DNA from: Clostridiaceae bacterium
GTDB lineage: Bacteria > Bacillota > Clostridia > Acetivibrionales > DUMB01
Assembly (NCBI GenBank): GCA_012840085.1
Contig: DUMB01000040.1
Span: 124,001-188,000 of the forward strand
Direction: 5' to 3'
Length of the DNA stretch: 64,000 nt
Under the pieces are notes generated by a model. The model did no database searches. It was given only the letters and a program-made list of their open reading frames with translations, and had not been told where the DNA came from. The position numbers and the translations under genes were made by a program. Position 1 is the stretch's first letter. Every line of letters begins with the position of its first letter. Positions 34,390 to 44,231 of the stretch are shown here, piece by piece.

Positions 34390-35757
34390 ATGATAGTTAA
34401 AAATGATTTCTCAAAGGGCAGTGTTGTAAAAAATATTATGAATATGGCTATTCCAATGATATTAGCCCAATTGGTCAATGTGCTTTACAGCGTTGTAGAC
34501 CGCATATATATCGGAAAAATACCAGAAAATTCATTTCAGGCACTGACAGGCATAGGAGTTTGTTTGCCCATTATTTCAATGGTAACGGCATTTGCCAACT
34601 TGTTTGGTATGGGTGGGGCTCCACTGTGCTCAATTGAGCGGGGCCGCGGAAACAATGAAGAAGCAGAAAACATTATGGGCAATTCTTTTATTATGCTTGT
34701 AACAAGCGGTGTTCTGTTAACTATTCTGGGGTTAATAATAAGAAAGCCCATGCTATATTTATTTGGCGCCAGTGATGCGACATTTGTTTTTGCAAATCAG
34801 TATATTACCATTTACTTACTTGGCAATGTTTTTGTTATGATTAGCTTGGGGATGAACCAATTTATTAATGCCCAGGGGTTTGGGCGTATCGCGATGAGTA
34901 CGGTAGTTTTAGGTGCAGCAGCAAATATAATCCTTGATCCAATCTTTATTTTTATATTTAATATGGGAGTACGGGGAGCAGCCCTGGCAACAATCATTTC
35001 TCAGTTTCTTTCTTCACTATGGGTTGTAAAATTTTTGATAAGTAAAGAAGCTATTTTAAAATTAAATAAGAATAGTTTCATATTAAAGAAAGACAGAGCA
35101 ATAAGAATTATTATGTTAGGGACCTCTGGATTTGCTATGCAGTTTACCAATTCTTTGGTTCAAATTTTATGTAATTCCACCCTTCAAGTATTTGGGGGAG
35201 ACTTGTATGTTGGCATTATGACTGTAATAAATTCAATTCGTGAAATCCTTTCATTGCCTGTTTCAGGGCTGAGCAACGGAGCGCAACCTGTTATTGGATT
35301 CAATTACGGGGCACGAAAATATAAAAGAGTAATAAGCAGTATTAAGTTTATTACAATTGCATCAGTTACTTTTAACACTGTTATGTGGGTGCTGCTTCAA
35401 AGTTTTCCGGGATTCTTTATTCGTGTTTTCAACAGTGATCCTGATGTATTAAGAGCAGGTATTCCTGTAACACGTATTTTTTATTCATGTTTCTTTATTA
35501 TGGCCTTGCAATATGCCGGGCAAACAACATTTATAGCATTGGGCAAATCAAAAAATGCTGTGTTTTTCTCAATGTTCAGAAAAGTCATTCTTGTCATACC
35601 ACTTGTGATTTTACTGCCAAGATTTTTAGGACTGGGAAGCAATGGTGTATTCTTATCTGAGCCAATTTCCGAATTTATTGGCGGCATTGCCTGTTATACA
35701 ACTATGATTATGACTGTGCGGAAAGAATTAAAGGAAGAGAATCAACAAGATAAATAG
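34390..35757 (+). CDS. MATE family multidrug/cation antiporter
   Basis: 455 residues with twelve predicted membrane helices in two six-helix halves. The N-terminus (FSKGSVVKNIMNMAIPMILA, then QLVNVLYSVVDRIYIG) is typical of the DinF/NorM-type clostridial MATE proteins that export drugs or metabolites using Na+ or H+. A matching second-half repeat begins near residue 240 (LGTSGFAMQFTNSLVQILCN). GAGGAGAT precedes ATG 34390. Its promoter is 270 bases upstream and carries a possible operator. The stop overlaps a REP-like element. Confidence 0.9.
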   Translation: MIVKNDFSKGSVVKNIMNMAIPMILAQLVNVLYSVVDRIYIGKIPENSFQALTGIGVCLPIISMVTAFANLFGMGGAPLCSIERGRGNNEEAENIMGNSFIMLVTSGVLLTILGLIIRKPMLYLFGASDATFVFANQYITIYLLGNVFVMISLGMNQFINAQGFGRIAMSTVVLGAAANIILDPIFIFIFNMGVRGAALATIISQFLSSLWVVKFLISKEAILKLNKNSFILKKDRAIRIIMLGTSGFAMQFTNSLVQILCNSTLQVFGGDLYVGIMTVINSIREILSLPVSGLSNGAQPVIGFNYGARKYKRVISSIKFITIASVTFNTVMWVLLQSFPGFFIRVFNSDPDVLRAGIPVTRIFYSCFFIMALQYAGQTTFIALGKSKNAVFFSMFRKVILVIPLVILLPRFLGLGSNGVFLSEPISEFIGGIACYTTMIMTVRKELKEENQQDK

Positions 35758-35867
35758 GAGAGAAATGTCCCTTAATCAAAAGAAATGTTTCTTAATCTAA
35801 ATAATTATCCGAAAATAAACCAACCCCCGAAAAATGGCATTATTGACAATTGGAGAGAAGTGTCCCC
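35757..35867 (-). repeat. REP-like elements after the MATE gene
   Basis: Three copies in reverse orientation: GGAGAGAAATGTCCC (35757-35771), AAAAGAAATGTTTCTTAAT (35778-35796, degenerate) and GGAGAGAAGTGTCCCC (35852-35867). They occupy the first third of the 300-base gap to the lipoprotein gene; the rest of that gap (35868-36057) is AT-rich and I see no clear promoter in it. Confidence 0.7.
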
Positions 35868-36057
35868 TTAACATTAACATTGGAACTTATTTTTAATTTT
35901 CACATCTAATAAAACAAGGAAAAGGGCATAAGGGGCATTATATTTAGTTTTAGTTTTTGTAAAGAAATATTAACTTAATTCATGTAACATTTGATGCTTC
36001 TCAAACGTCACTATTATAGAAAGCATACACAATGGCAAAAAGTAAAGGAGGACTCAT

Positions 36058-37062
36058 ATGAGCTTAATGTTTAATAAGAAAAACTATATAAGGGCGGCAT
36101 CAGCGGGTGTTTTAATTATTTCAATATTTGCGGCAGGACTGTTGACAGGATGTGAGGCCAATAAAAACCAGGGCAATTCAAATGTAGTAAATGCTCAAAC
36201 ATCTGACAATTCCGAAGAAATAAATAAGTCGGAGAGCGAGAAGACAGTTAATGACCCTGCAGCAAACGATAGCAAGGTTATGGAAGATTTTCAGGCTCTG
36301 TTGGCAAACAATGCTTCTTTGCCTGAACTTATCAGGTTTATAGATAATAATATTTCTGCGGTTTCAAAAGAGAATGCCACATTGATGGTTGACAAGCTTG
36401 AAGAAATGCAGAAAAAATTTCTGCCCGGGATGGATAAGAAATTTTACAAAGATGAAGACTTACAGGGAAAAATGAGTGAAGCATTCATGGAGGACTTTGA
36501 TATCAGTAAGATTTACGATGTTGAAGATACTGAATTGAAACAGCTTTTATCAGAAACAAAAGACAGCGGATATAAGGTGGAGACTGCGGAAGGAATGTTT
36601 TTCCCTGTTATTGACTACGAGTTTTACAAAAAGTACAGTTCATATGTTACTCCGGATATGAAGGAGTATATTGACATTATGGCTGTTGAATCCAATAATG
36701 TACCTGCCAAAGATGCAGCGCTGGTGATTGGCTGGAATGAAGTATTGAAGAGGGCAATTAATCAGGAGAAGCTTATTTCCAAGTATAGCGACTCGATAAA
36801 AATCGCTGATGTAAAAGAATTATATAAGAAATATGTAATATTTACCTTATTCGGGCTGAACAACACTCCACTTTTCAGCTATGAAACAAAAGTCATTGAC
36901 CCGAAAGCGAAAGAGGCATATTTGAGCATATTGGAGAGCGGCGAAGAAAGCGGATATATAAAAATTATCAGTGATTTTGTAGATTTGCTTGAGAAAAACG
37001 ATTATAAGCTGACAGATGAAGTCAGCAAATTTAGGGATGGAATAATTGAGAATATGAATTAA
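36058..37062 (+). CDS. Lipoprotein of unknown function
   Basis: 334 residues. A lipoprotein signal peptide ends in a lipobox LLTGC with Cys near residue 32, followed by a Ser/Asn-rich linker to about residue 70. The mature part is mostly alpha-helical and acidic, with an FQALLANNASLPELIRFIDN start. I recognise no family or catalytic motif. It is probably anchored to the outer face of the membrane. The ribosome site AAAGGAGGA at 36044-36052 supports ATG 36058. It stands alone between two gaps. Confidence 0.8.
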   Translation: MSLMFNKKNYIRAASAGVLIISIFAAGLLTGCEANKNQGNSNVVNAQTSDNSEEINKSESEKTVNDPAANDSKVMEDFQALLANNASLPELIRFIDNNISAVSKENATLMVDKLEEMQKKFLPGMDKKFYKDEDLQGKMSEAFMEDFDISKIYDVEDTELKQLLSETKDSGYKVETAEGMFFPVIDYEFYKKYSSYVTPDMKEYIDIMAVESNNVPAKDAALVIGWNEVLKRAINQEKLISKYSDSIKIADVKELYKKYVIFTLFGLNNTPLFSYETKVIDPKAKEAYLSILESGEESGYIKIISDFVDLLEKNDYKLTDEVSKFRDGIIENMN

Positions 37063-37081
37063 CGGAAGGACAGACCAAACT

Positions 37082-37141
37082 GCAACTATATTAAGCAACA
37101 ACTTTATTAAGCAGCAATATATTAAGCAGCAAATATATTAA
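37082..37141 (+). repeat. Four short tandem repeats after the lipoprotein gene
   Basis: Four units, each starting GCA and ending ATTAA, of 13, 16, 15 and 16 bases (37082, 37095, 37111 and 37126). They are non-coding. Confidence 0.7.
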
Positions 37142-37554
37142 AATAGTTAAAATATTAATTACAAAAATATCATGCAGTAAATATATTTCATCATTTACTG
37201 GATAGAACAAACATTGGGAAAATATGACTGCAAGACACATAAATGTGGCCGGAAATTTACCGACATTTTTGAATTTTGCTTTTTATATGGTATAATTGAA
37301 ACAATTCCAAAAAAGTATGAAAAAGTATTATGAAGAGGTATTATGTTCTGGTAGTGGACAAGGAATAAGAATTGTAATCAATTATTTGTGAAACTTTTTC
37401 CAATTTGTTTCGTCTTAATATAAAGTTACATTGCAAATGAGTTTGAAAGTATATTTACATAATGCCTGGCTGCATAAAGTACAGAATAATATATCAAGGT
37501 TGAAAAATGTTTATAGGAGCCAAGATTGATAAAAAACTTAAAAGAGGTGATTCT
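37142..37554 (+). other. Gap upstream of the envelope locus with a promoter
   Basis: A good sigma-A promoter lies at 37269-37296: TTGAAT, 16 bases, TATAAT. This leaves a leader of about 250 bases with no recognised riboswitch. An ATG at 37507 in frame with the next gene has only a weak AAGG upstream. Confidence 0.6.
37269..37296 (+). promoter_or_regulatory. Promoter of the envelope/ABC locus
   Basis: TTGAAT (37269-37274) and perfect TATAAT (37291-37296), spacing 16 bases. Confidence 0.65.
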
Positions 37555-40371
37555 TTGAAACATAACAAAAAAATACCTAAAATATTTGCTTTCAGAATAC
37601 TTATTCTTGTAATTTCATGTGCATTGATAATTACATACTTTTTGCCTTCAGAAGCATATTCGGCAAAATCAAATGCAGACATTGAGATGGAAGTAAAAGC
37701 AGGTTATGATGGAATTGCCAGGCTGGGTGCTTATGTTCCATACAAAATTCTGCTAATCAATAAAGGCAGAGCTGTTGAAGGTGAAGTGCAAATTGAAGTT
37801 AAGGTTGACAGCGAGAGCAAAGTAGCTTTTTCAAAGCCTGTATCTCTTCCCCAGGGGGCTGTAAAGGAGTTGGAAATCAATGCGCCAGTCTTTACGGCAA
37901 GGCGTGGTGTACAGGTTAAGTTTCTTGAGGGCAAAAAAACAATCAAAGAAATGGAATATACTTTTACAAAACTTATTCCCCCGGATATAAAAACTATTGG
38001 AGTATTAAGTTCAGACAATGCAGCCTATAGTTTTTTAAACGGTGCAAAGCTGCCACAGATGAACGATATCATGTATGAAGAAAAGATAAGAGTAATGCAG
38101 GCAGCCGGGCTTTATCCGACTGCTACCAGAGTTATTACTAAAGAAGTTGGCGCAGATACAATAAAAGTAGAAAGCACACTTATTCCACTGACTGCGGAAG
38201 ACCTGCCCCAAGACATCAAAGCAATGGTTGGTTTTGACATACTGATAATAAGTAATTTTGATACTGGCACGCTGACTACTGAACAGTTGGATACTCTTGA
38301 AAAATGGGTGGAAGACGGAGGCACCCTCGTTATAGGGACAGGTGCAAGCTGGAAGAAAACTTACAGTCCCTTGCCGGATGCATTGAAGAAATTTTCGGTT
38401 TCAGGCATTGATTCCGTGGAGCCGCCAGTTGAGCTGGAAGAATTTTCGGGAACTGAATTTACGGGAAATGTTAACCTGAATACAGTTAATGGAGATATAG
38501 GATTCGAGTATAAAAAAGAAGATGCAGTCCCTTTGGATGATGATACTTTGACAGAAGGCCAGGATACTGAGCAAAATAAAGAGCAGGATACAGAATGGGA
38601 CAAGACGCAGGAATCAAAGTCCGGTGAAATGAAGGAAGAAAAATTCTATTATAGCGCCCATACAGATGAAGTAATAATTGGTGACAACACAAGACCATTT
38701 GCTGTTAAATACATTCATGGTTCCGGACGCATTTTGTTCCTAACCTTTGATCCAGGTGTGGATCCTGTGGCAAACTGGAATGGCAAACAATCATTTTGGG
38801 AAAACCTGCTGTTTCACTGCAGTAATATAAATAGGGTTTATCAGTCCATGCCCGGATATTACCTGTCAAGTTATAACAACAACTATTATTTCGATGATCT
38901 GGCAGGACAGGTACCGGAGGACAAAACCCCGCCATTTATGTTTATGTTTGTAACCATTGCCGTATATATAATAGTTGTAGGCCCTGTCATATACATATTC
39001 TTAAAAAGAAAGGACAGAAGGGATTACAACTGGCTTGTAATTCCTGCGGTAGCTTTTGTATTCCTGTTGGTAATATACCTTGTCGGTTTTAAGACAAGGT
39101 ACAGGACTGCTGTTTTAAACACCGTTTCTCTGATTAACCTGGATATGGGAAATCAAAAAGCTGATATTACAACGGGTATGGGCATTTTTAATAACAAGAG
39201 GGGGGATTTGGTTCTCTCGTATTCTGAAAAAGATAACATAGATTTTAATGTTGCCCAGTCCGGCAGACGAGGTTATGTAGTATATGATGACGGAAAAGAA
39301 CCTGATGGCAGGTTGATAAGCAGGCTGGTACTTTCGGATCCGGTCAACTATGAGCTTTATGATGTATCAATGTGGGAGCCTAAATACCTGACTGCCCAGA
39401 AAAGCGAATCTTTTCAGGAGAAAATTATTAACTCTGTGCAGATAAGTGATGGAAAAATCAAAGCAGTTATAGACAATACAACCAAATATGATTTAATGGA
39501 TGCATTTATAACTATTGGCTCTAACTTTATAAGTGTTGGAGATATTCCGTCAGGCCAGCAAAAAACGGTTGAAGTTGATCTGAATTCCAAAGATATATAT
39601 AAAAGCTATGAAGAATATTTGAATGCAAAATACGGAAGAAGTTATTATCCTCAAAACATGAAACCGCCGGCTAATTTCCGGGAAAACCGCAGAAAGAGGC
39701 TTTTGATTGAAAGACTTTTAATACCTCAGTATGAAAGAATAAGAGGACAGACAAAAATAGGCCTGTATGCCTTAAATTATCAGAACCTCGGTTATGATGT
39801 AAAAATTAATGGTGAACATCCTGCACAATATTTTACCAATGGGATATTCTCATGTATGGATATGAATTTTGAAGCAGGACAGAAATTTGATATTCCAGCA
39901 GGAATTATAATTCCGGAAATATCAGAGCAAGCAATTACAAAGAGTATAGACAGAATTGATGGAGATTATGGCCTCAGTATAAGAGATGTGGGAGATATAG
40001 ATTTTATTTATAACATCCCCGAAAACATGAAAATAACGGAATTTTCGCTGAAATTTGATACTTATGTACCACTTTATATAAAGTATAATATTGAAGACAT
40101 GCAAGCCAGAAACAAGAATTTACAAGCAAGGATACTGCAGAACAAGTACGAGTATTATCTATATAATAAAGCATCAAACAGTTGGGAGAAAATAAATGAC
40201 AATCATATCCAGTCTGAAAATATTGACCGGTATATTGATGAAAATAACAGACTTGTTGTACGTGTCAGTGTTGTTGAAATAGCAAATGCTGACCCAACTG
40301 CAGGAAATGAATATATAGAATTCGAGTATCTGTCATATCCGGGACTTCAATTAAAGGGGGTGGCGCAATAG
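37555..40371 (+). CDS. Large exported membrane protein with glutamine-amidotransferase-like fold, ABC-associated
   Basis: 938 residues. A signal peptide (residues 1-37, ending near FLPSEAYSAKS) is followed by beta-sandwich sequence, then a class I amidotransferase-like alpha/beta segment near residues 170-270 (DILIISNFDTGTLTTEQLD, then WVEDGGTLVIGTGASW). No nucleophilic Cys is visible at the expected elbow, so it is likely non-catalytic. Two adjacent membrane helices lie near residues 460-520 (FMFMFVTIAVYIIVVGPVIY, WLVIPAVAFVFLLVIYLVGF), followed by more extracytoplasmic sequence. Similar auxiliary proteins accompany ABC-2 exporters (GldG-like, DUF4350-like). Its TAG stop overlaps the GTG start of the ABC ATPase. 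I start at TTG 37555 with AAAGAGGTGA; the ATG at 37507 would add 16 residues. The substrate is unknown. Confidence 0.75.
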   Translation: MKHNKKIPKIFAFRILILVISCALIITYFLPSEAYSAKSNADIEMEVKAGYDGIARLGAYVPYKILLINKGRAVEGEVQIEVKVDSESKVAFSKPVSLPQGAVKELEINAPVFTARRGVQVKFLEGKKTIKEMEYTFTKLIPPDIKTIGVLSSDNAAYSFLNGAKLPQMNDIMYEEKIRVMQAAGLYPTATRVITKEVGADTIKVESTLIPLTAEDLPQDIKAMVGFDILIISNFDTGTLTTEQLDTLEKWVEDGGTLVIGTGASWKKTYSPLPDALKKFSVSGIDSVEPPVELEEFSGTEFTGNVNLNTVNGDIGFEYKKEDAVPLDDDTLTEGQDTEQNKEQDTEWDKTQESKSGEMKEEKFYYSAHTDEVIIGDNTRPFAVKYIHGSGRILFLTFDPGVDPVANWNGKQSFWENLLFHCSNINRVYQSMPGYYLSSYNNNYYFDDLAGQVPEDKTPPFMFMFVTIAVYIIVVGPVIYIFLKRKDRRDYNWLVIPAVAFVFLLVIYLVGFKTRYRTAVLNTVSLINLDMGNQKADITTGMGIFNNKRGDLVLSYSEKDNIDFNVAQSGRRGYVVYDDGKEPDGRLISRLVLSDPVNYELYDVSMWEPKYLTAQKSESFQEKIINSVQISDGKIKAVIDNTTKYDLMDAFITIGSNFISVGDIPSGQQKTVEVDLNSKDIYKSYEEYLNAKYGRSYYPQNMKPPANFRENRRKRLLIERLLIPQYERIRGQTKIGLYALNYQNLGYDVKINGEHPAQYFTNGIFSCMDMNFEAGQKFDIPAGIIIPEISEQAITKSIDRIDGDYGLSIRDVGDIDFIYNIPENMKITEFSLKFDTYVPLYIKYNIEDMQARNKNLQARILQNKYEYYLYNKASNSWEKINDNHIQSENIDRYIDENNRLVVRVSVVEIANADPTAGNEYIEFEYLSYPGLQLKGVAQ

Positions 40372-41306
40372 TGCTTAAGATTACAAATCTGGTAAAAAGG
40401 TACGGAAAGTTTACAGCGGTTGATAATTTGTGTATGGAAATTGATGAAGGTCATATCTTTGGATTTGTCGGCGCAAACGGAGCTGGAAAAACAACAACAA
40501 TGAAAATAGTTGCCGGTTTGCTGCAGCCTACTTCCGGTGAAGTTCTGGTTGGTGGTATAGATATATTATCCGAGCCCAGGACCGTAAAAAGAAAAATCGG
40601 ATATATGCCGGACTTTTTCGGGGTATATGATGATTTAAAAGTAGATGAATACATGGATTTTTATGCGGGAATTTACGGAATACCTTACAGAGAGAGAAGG
40701 GCAATAACCGATCAGCTTCTTGAATTGGTGGATCTGAGCCATAAGAGGGATTTTTACGTAGACAGTCTCAGCCGCGGTATGAAGCAAAGGTTATGCCTTG
40801 CCAGAAGCCTTATACATAACCCCAGCCTGCTTATACTGGATGAACCGGCTTCAGGACTGGATCCCAGGGCAAGGGTTGAAATGAAATGCATACTAAAAGA
40901 ACTGAGAAATATGAAGAAGACTATTTTGATAAGCTCACACATTCTCTCAGAATTGTCAGAGATGTGTACGTCCATCGGCATCATAAGCCAGGGCAAAATG
41001 GTAGCTTGTGGAACAGTAGACGAAATTATGGACAAACTATCCCATTCCAGCAGAATAAAAATAAAGGTCAGAGACAGGATGGAGGACGCGATTAGGCTAT
41101 TACAGGAACAGCCTTCCATAGGTAAAATAGACATTGCAGATAGTGCTATTGAAGCAAGCTTTAAAGGGGATGATCAAGTACTTGCTGAAATTCTCAAAAG
41201 GCTTGTGACGCAGGGAATTCCTGTAGTATCGTTTACAGAAACAGGAGAAAGTCTTGAATCTGTCTTTATGCATCTTACTGAAGGGAGTGAGGAGTATGAT
41301 GATTAA
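40371..41306 (+). CDS. ABC transporter ATP-binding protein (ABC-2 exporter type)
   Basis: 311 residues. It has Walker A GANGAGKT (residues 34-41), signature LSRGMKQRLC near residue 128, Walker B LLILDEPASGLDP and the switch His in ISSHILSE. The C-terminal ~90 residues are the accessory domain typical of exporter-type CcmA/NatA ATPases. The GTG start shares a base with the preceding stop (TAGTG), and the 3' end overlaps the permease by 11 bases, so the three genes form one complex-encoding unit. Confidence 0.92.
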   Translation: MLKITNLVKRYGKFTAVDNLCMEIDEGHIFGFVGANGAGKTTTMKIVAGLLQPTSGEVLVGGIDILSEPRTVKRKIGYMPDFFGVYDDLKVDEYMDFYAGIYGIPYRERRAITDQLLELVDLSHKRDFYVDSLSRGMKQRLCLARSLIHNPSLLILDEPASGLDPRARVEMKCILKELRNMKKTILISSHILSELSEMCTSIGIISQGKMVACGTVDEIMDKLSHSSRIKIKVRDRMEDAIRLLQEQPSIGKIDIADSAIEASFKGDDQVLAEILKRLVTQGIPVVSFTETGESLESVFMHLTEGSEEYDD

Positions 41307-42183
41307 TCCCATTCTTGAAAAGGATTTAAAAACTAAAATGAGAGGGTGGCGTACACCTGTTTTGCTGAGTATATACCTATTGTTTCTCGGTGGCGTGCTT
41401 TTTCTGTTTTTCCTGGCCAACAACCAGATATTTGTCTATTACACTGATACTGCTTTTAATCCCAGAGTAGCTGTCAGTGCATATAATGTAATTGCTATGT
41501 TTCAATTTGTATTGCTTATGCTGATTGTACCTGCTATTACAGCTACGGCTATAAGCGGTGAGAGGGAAAGGCAGACGCTTGATTTAATGCTCTGCTCGGA
41601 TATTTCCACCTGGTCAATAATCATTGGAAAACTGATAGTATCGATAGCTCATATAATGCTTCTTGTTGTAGCATCTCTTCCTGTTATGGGAACAGTTTTC
41701 CTGTTTGGAGGTATTACTTTTGGAGAAATAATACTCATGTTTTTGTTTTATGTAATAACTGCTTTGATGGTGGCAAGTTTGGGTATTTTTCTCTCTACAC
41801 TTTTTCGCAAAAATGTAACTGCGATTATTGCAACATATATATGCCTGGGTATTTTGGCATTAGGCCCTGTTATTGCCTTTTTTATCTGGGGAGTATTTTT
41901 TCAAAGAAGTTATAACGTTGAAATTACTTACAGTTTATTAACGGCATTTTTATTTCCTTCCCCAGGTTATGGGTTTGCTTCATTTTTTGCAGGTACACAA
42001 AGCAACTTATTCGGAACCATATTTAACGAAATTCAGCATTTAGCTGAAAAAGAAACCAATTTTCTGCGCTATCTTAAGCCATGGATGATCAATGGATTGT
42101 TTAATATAATTTTTTCAGGCATACTTATATCCTTAAGCGCATGGAAGCTGCAACCCGTAAAGAAAAGAAAAAGAAAGGCATAA
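41296..42183 (+). CDS. ABC-2 family permease
   Basis: 295 residues with six membrane helices. It is an ABC2_membrane-type permease: after NPILEKDLKTKMRGWRTPVL comes TM1, then TAISGERERQTLDLMLCSDI, the coupling-helix signature of this group. ATG 41296 (or ATG 41299) follows GTGAGGAG; an in-frame start at 41254 lies within the ATPase gene and lacks a site. It ends with a basic KKRKRKA tail. The role is likely export of an envelope component together with the ATPase and the large exported partner. Confidence 0.9.
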   Translation: MMINPILEKDLKTKMRGWRTPVLLSIYLLFLGGVLFLFFLANNQIFVYYTDTAFNPRVAVSAYNVIAMFQFVLLMLIVPAITATAISGERERQTLDLMLCSDISTWSIIIGKLIVSIAHIMLLVVASLPVMGTVFLFGGITFGEIILMFLFYVITALMVASLGIFLSTLFRKNVTAIIATYICLGILALGPVIAFFIWGVFFQRSYNVEITYSLLTAFLFPSPGYGFASFFAGTQSNLFGTIFNEIQHLAEKETNFLRYLKPWMINGLFNIIFSGILISLSAWKLQPVKKRKRKA

Positions 42184-42240
42184 GCTTGATAGCTTATTTG
42201 AAATTATTGGGAAAGGGCAGCGAAAGAATTTGTTTGAAAA

Positions 42241-42397
42241 GTTAAAGTTAATGTAAAGGCTTAGGTTAGTGCGAAGGGCATAATTAACATGAAGAGTTAA
42301 GCTAACGAAAGAGTTAAGTTTGCAGAGTTAAGTTAGCGTAAATAGTTAAGTTAACGTAAAAAGTTAAATTAGCGAGAAGAGTTATGCTAACTTGAAG
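42241..42397 (+). repeat. Iteron-like array of nine ~18-bp direct repeats
   Basis: Nine imperfect tandem units with consensus GTTAAGTTAACGTAAAGA start at 42241, 42259, 42278, 42296, 42313, 42327, 42345, 42363 and 42381. Units 6-8 are the closest to each other; unit 5 is shortened to 14 bases. Many units contain a small palindrome GTTAAC or a variant. The array fills most of the 270-base gap between the ABC permease and the next gene. No stop-free frame crosses it. Confidence 0.8.
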
Positions 42398-42452
42398 CAC
42401 CACTATGCAATTAAATTAGCAATGTGAAAAAGAACTAACAAGGTGGTTAAGT

Positions 42453-44231
42453 TTGAACATTAATAATATTAAAGATATTTTGAGGCTGTTAAAGCCCCTT
42501 AGAAACAGAATGCATCTTAATACAGGTTTATTTCTCTTCTTTGCATGCCTTACTGCTGCAGGAGCGGTTGCTACAGTGTTGGCGTTTGCTTCATTATGGA
42601 TTCCTGTTCCGCACCTTGTACGCTTAATTCTTTATGTGTATGCTGCTTTTGCGGTTGCAGGAATTCTAATCTCAGCATTTGCTGTCCCGAGAACAAAAGA
42701 CCTCATTAAGACAGCAGATGCTCTTGGGCTTAAGGAAAGACTTACAACTGCGTGGCAGCTTCAAGATGATAATTCCATAATTGCACAGCTTCAGAGAATG
42801 GATACGTTTAAAACAGTCTCAGAAACTAATTTCAAAAGCCTTTATCCTATAAGGTTTCCAATAAAGCTGGTTGCAGCACTCGTAGCTTTCATGATACTTA
42901 CTTCAGTTTCGTTTATTATACCAGGCCATGCAAGAGAAATCGCAAGACAGACAGAACAGCTGCAGAATGTAGTAAACGAACAGCTTAAGAAGATCGAGAA
43001 GATTGAGAAAGAACTCGTAAAAAATGAGGAACTGGACGAAGCAGAACTGGAAAAAATCCTGGAAGAAACAAGACGGCTGGCTAAGGAATTAAAAGATGCA
43101 AGGACAGAAGAGGAAGCGCTGAAGGCGGTATCGCGCACTGAGAATGAGCTTAAAAAACTGGATATGAAGAAACAGCTTAATGAAATAAGTGAAGCCTTTA
43201 GTATGAACGACATGACAAGAGGTCTTGGAGAAGCCTTGAAAAATGACAGTGTTACTGATATGAAGCAAGCACTGGAGCAGTTAATGCAGCAGTTTGATCA
43301 GGGAGAAGCATCCCCTGAAGAACTTGCTGAAATGCTTAAGCAAGTTTCTGAGCAGATATCAGGCAATGAAGCAGCTGAACAATTGCAGCAAATTGCTGAA
43401 AACTTAACTTCCGACAATAAAGATTCTCAGTCAGTTGCCCTGAATGATCTGGCTAATATGCTGGAACAAATGATGCAGTCCCAGGGAAGTGCCGGGTTGG
43501 AGCAGGCTTTGGAGCAACTTGCCCAGGCAATGCAGCAGGCGAAAAGCAGCATATCTCAGGTGGACAGCAGTTTATCTGCCGGAAATCAGCACAATACAGG
43601 TGGGTCGGCACAAAATTCGTCTGATGGATCAGGACAGAAGGCGGCACTGGGAAACGGGCAGGCAAACAGTAACTCCGCCCAGTCCGGTAAGGCCGGAGGA
43701 AAAAGTCAGTCTGCCGGTTCCGGGCAGAATGGCGGATCAGGCCAGACATCAGAAAGTGGCAATGGATCCGGTTCTAATCAGCCGCAAGGATCGGATGAGA
43801 CATCAGGATCAGGCCAGGGAAATTCAGGTCAGACACCTGGATCAGGCCAGGGAGGATCTGGTCAATCTCAAGGCGGTGGCAGCGGTGCAGGAGAAGGATC
43901 CACTAATGAGGATGCAGGCTATACCGGTAGTGAAGGCCCAGGAGGTGTACGCAAACCGGGAAAGGGGTATGAAGAAAAATATGAGCAGCTTTATGACCCT
44001 GACCATCTGGGTGGGGACGCCAATCCCAGCTATGTCAGCGGACAAAAGCAGGATGGAGGTAACAGCAGCTATTCCCAGGCAGATCACATTTCTGTGCAAA
44101 AAGGAGCAATGCTGCCTTACAATGAAGTACTGACCCGTTATAGTGATCAAGCTGTTTCATACATGGAGGAAACAAACATACCTCCGGCAATGAAAGAGAT
44201 TGTAAGAGAGTACTTTAAATCTCTGGAGTGA
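42453..44231 (+). CDS. Membrane protein with coiled coil and Gly/Ser/Gln-rich linker (DUF4175-like)
   Basis: 592 residues. Three membrane helices (about residues 24-50, 54-78 and 132-152) precede a coiled coil (about 165-260) full of Glu, Lys and Gln. Helical Gln-rich segments follow, then a low-complexity linker of about 130 residues (about 370-500) built of GSGQ-like repeats. A conserved-looking C-terminal module closes the protein (LPYNEVLTRYSDQAVSYMEE, then MKEIVREYFKSLE). This layout fits the DUF4175-like proteins found beside MoxR/VWA genes. The start is TTG 42453 with AAGGTGG at 42440-42446. The function is unknown; a scaffold in the envelope is a reasonable guess. Confidence 0.75.
   Translation: MNINNIKDILRLLKPLRNRMHLNTGLFLFFACLTAAGAVATVLAFASLWIPVPHLVRLILYVYAAFAVAGILISAFAVPRTKDLIKTADALGLKERLTTAWQLQDDNSIIAQLQRMDTFKTVSETNFKSLYPIRFPIKLVAALVAFMILTSVSFIIPGHAREIARQTEQLQNVVNEQLKKIEKIEKELVKNEELDEAELEKILEETRRLAKELKDARTEEEALKAVSRTENELKKLDMKKQLNEISEAFSMNDMTRGLGEALKNDSVTDMKQALEQLMQQFDQGEASPEELAEMLKQVSEQISGNEAAEQLQQIAENLTSDNKDSQSVALNDLANMLEQMMQSQGSAGLEQALEQLAQAMQQAKSSISQVDSSLSAGNQHNTGGSAQNSSDGSGQKAALGNGQANSNSAQSGKAGGKSQSAGSGQNGGSGQTSESGNGSGSNQPQGSDETSGSGQGNSGQTPGSGQGGSGQSQGGGSGAGEGSTNEDAGYTGSEGPGGVRKPGKGYEEKYEQLYDPDHLGGDANPSYVSGQKQDGGNSSYSQADHISVQKGAMLPYNEVLTRYSDQAVSYMEETNIPPAMKEIVREYFKSLE

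Noticed and set aside
42241-42397. Repeat array as a plasmid replication origin
   Set aside because: The units look like iterons but there is no rep gene, DnaA-box cluster or partition gene nearby; the region is chromosomal in character.
43489-44133. 214-codon plus-strand ORF in the +1 frame
   Set aside because: It is a shadow of the repetitive GSQ linker of the DUF4175-like gene; Gly/Ser/Gln-rich codons give long open alternative frames.
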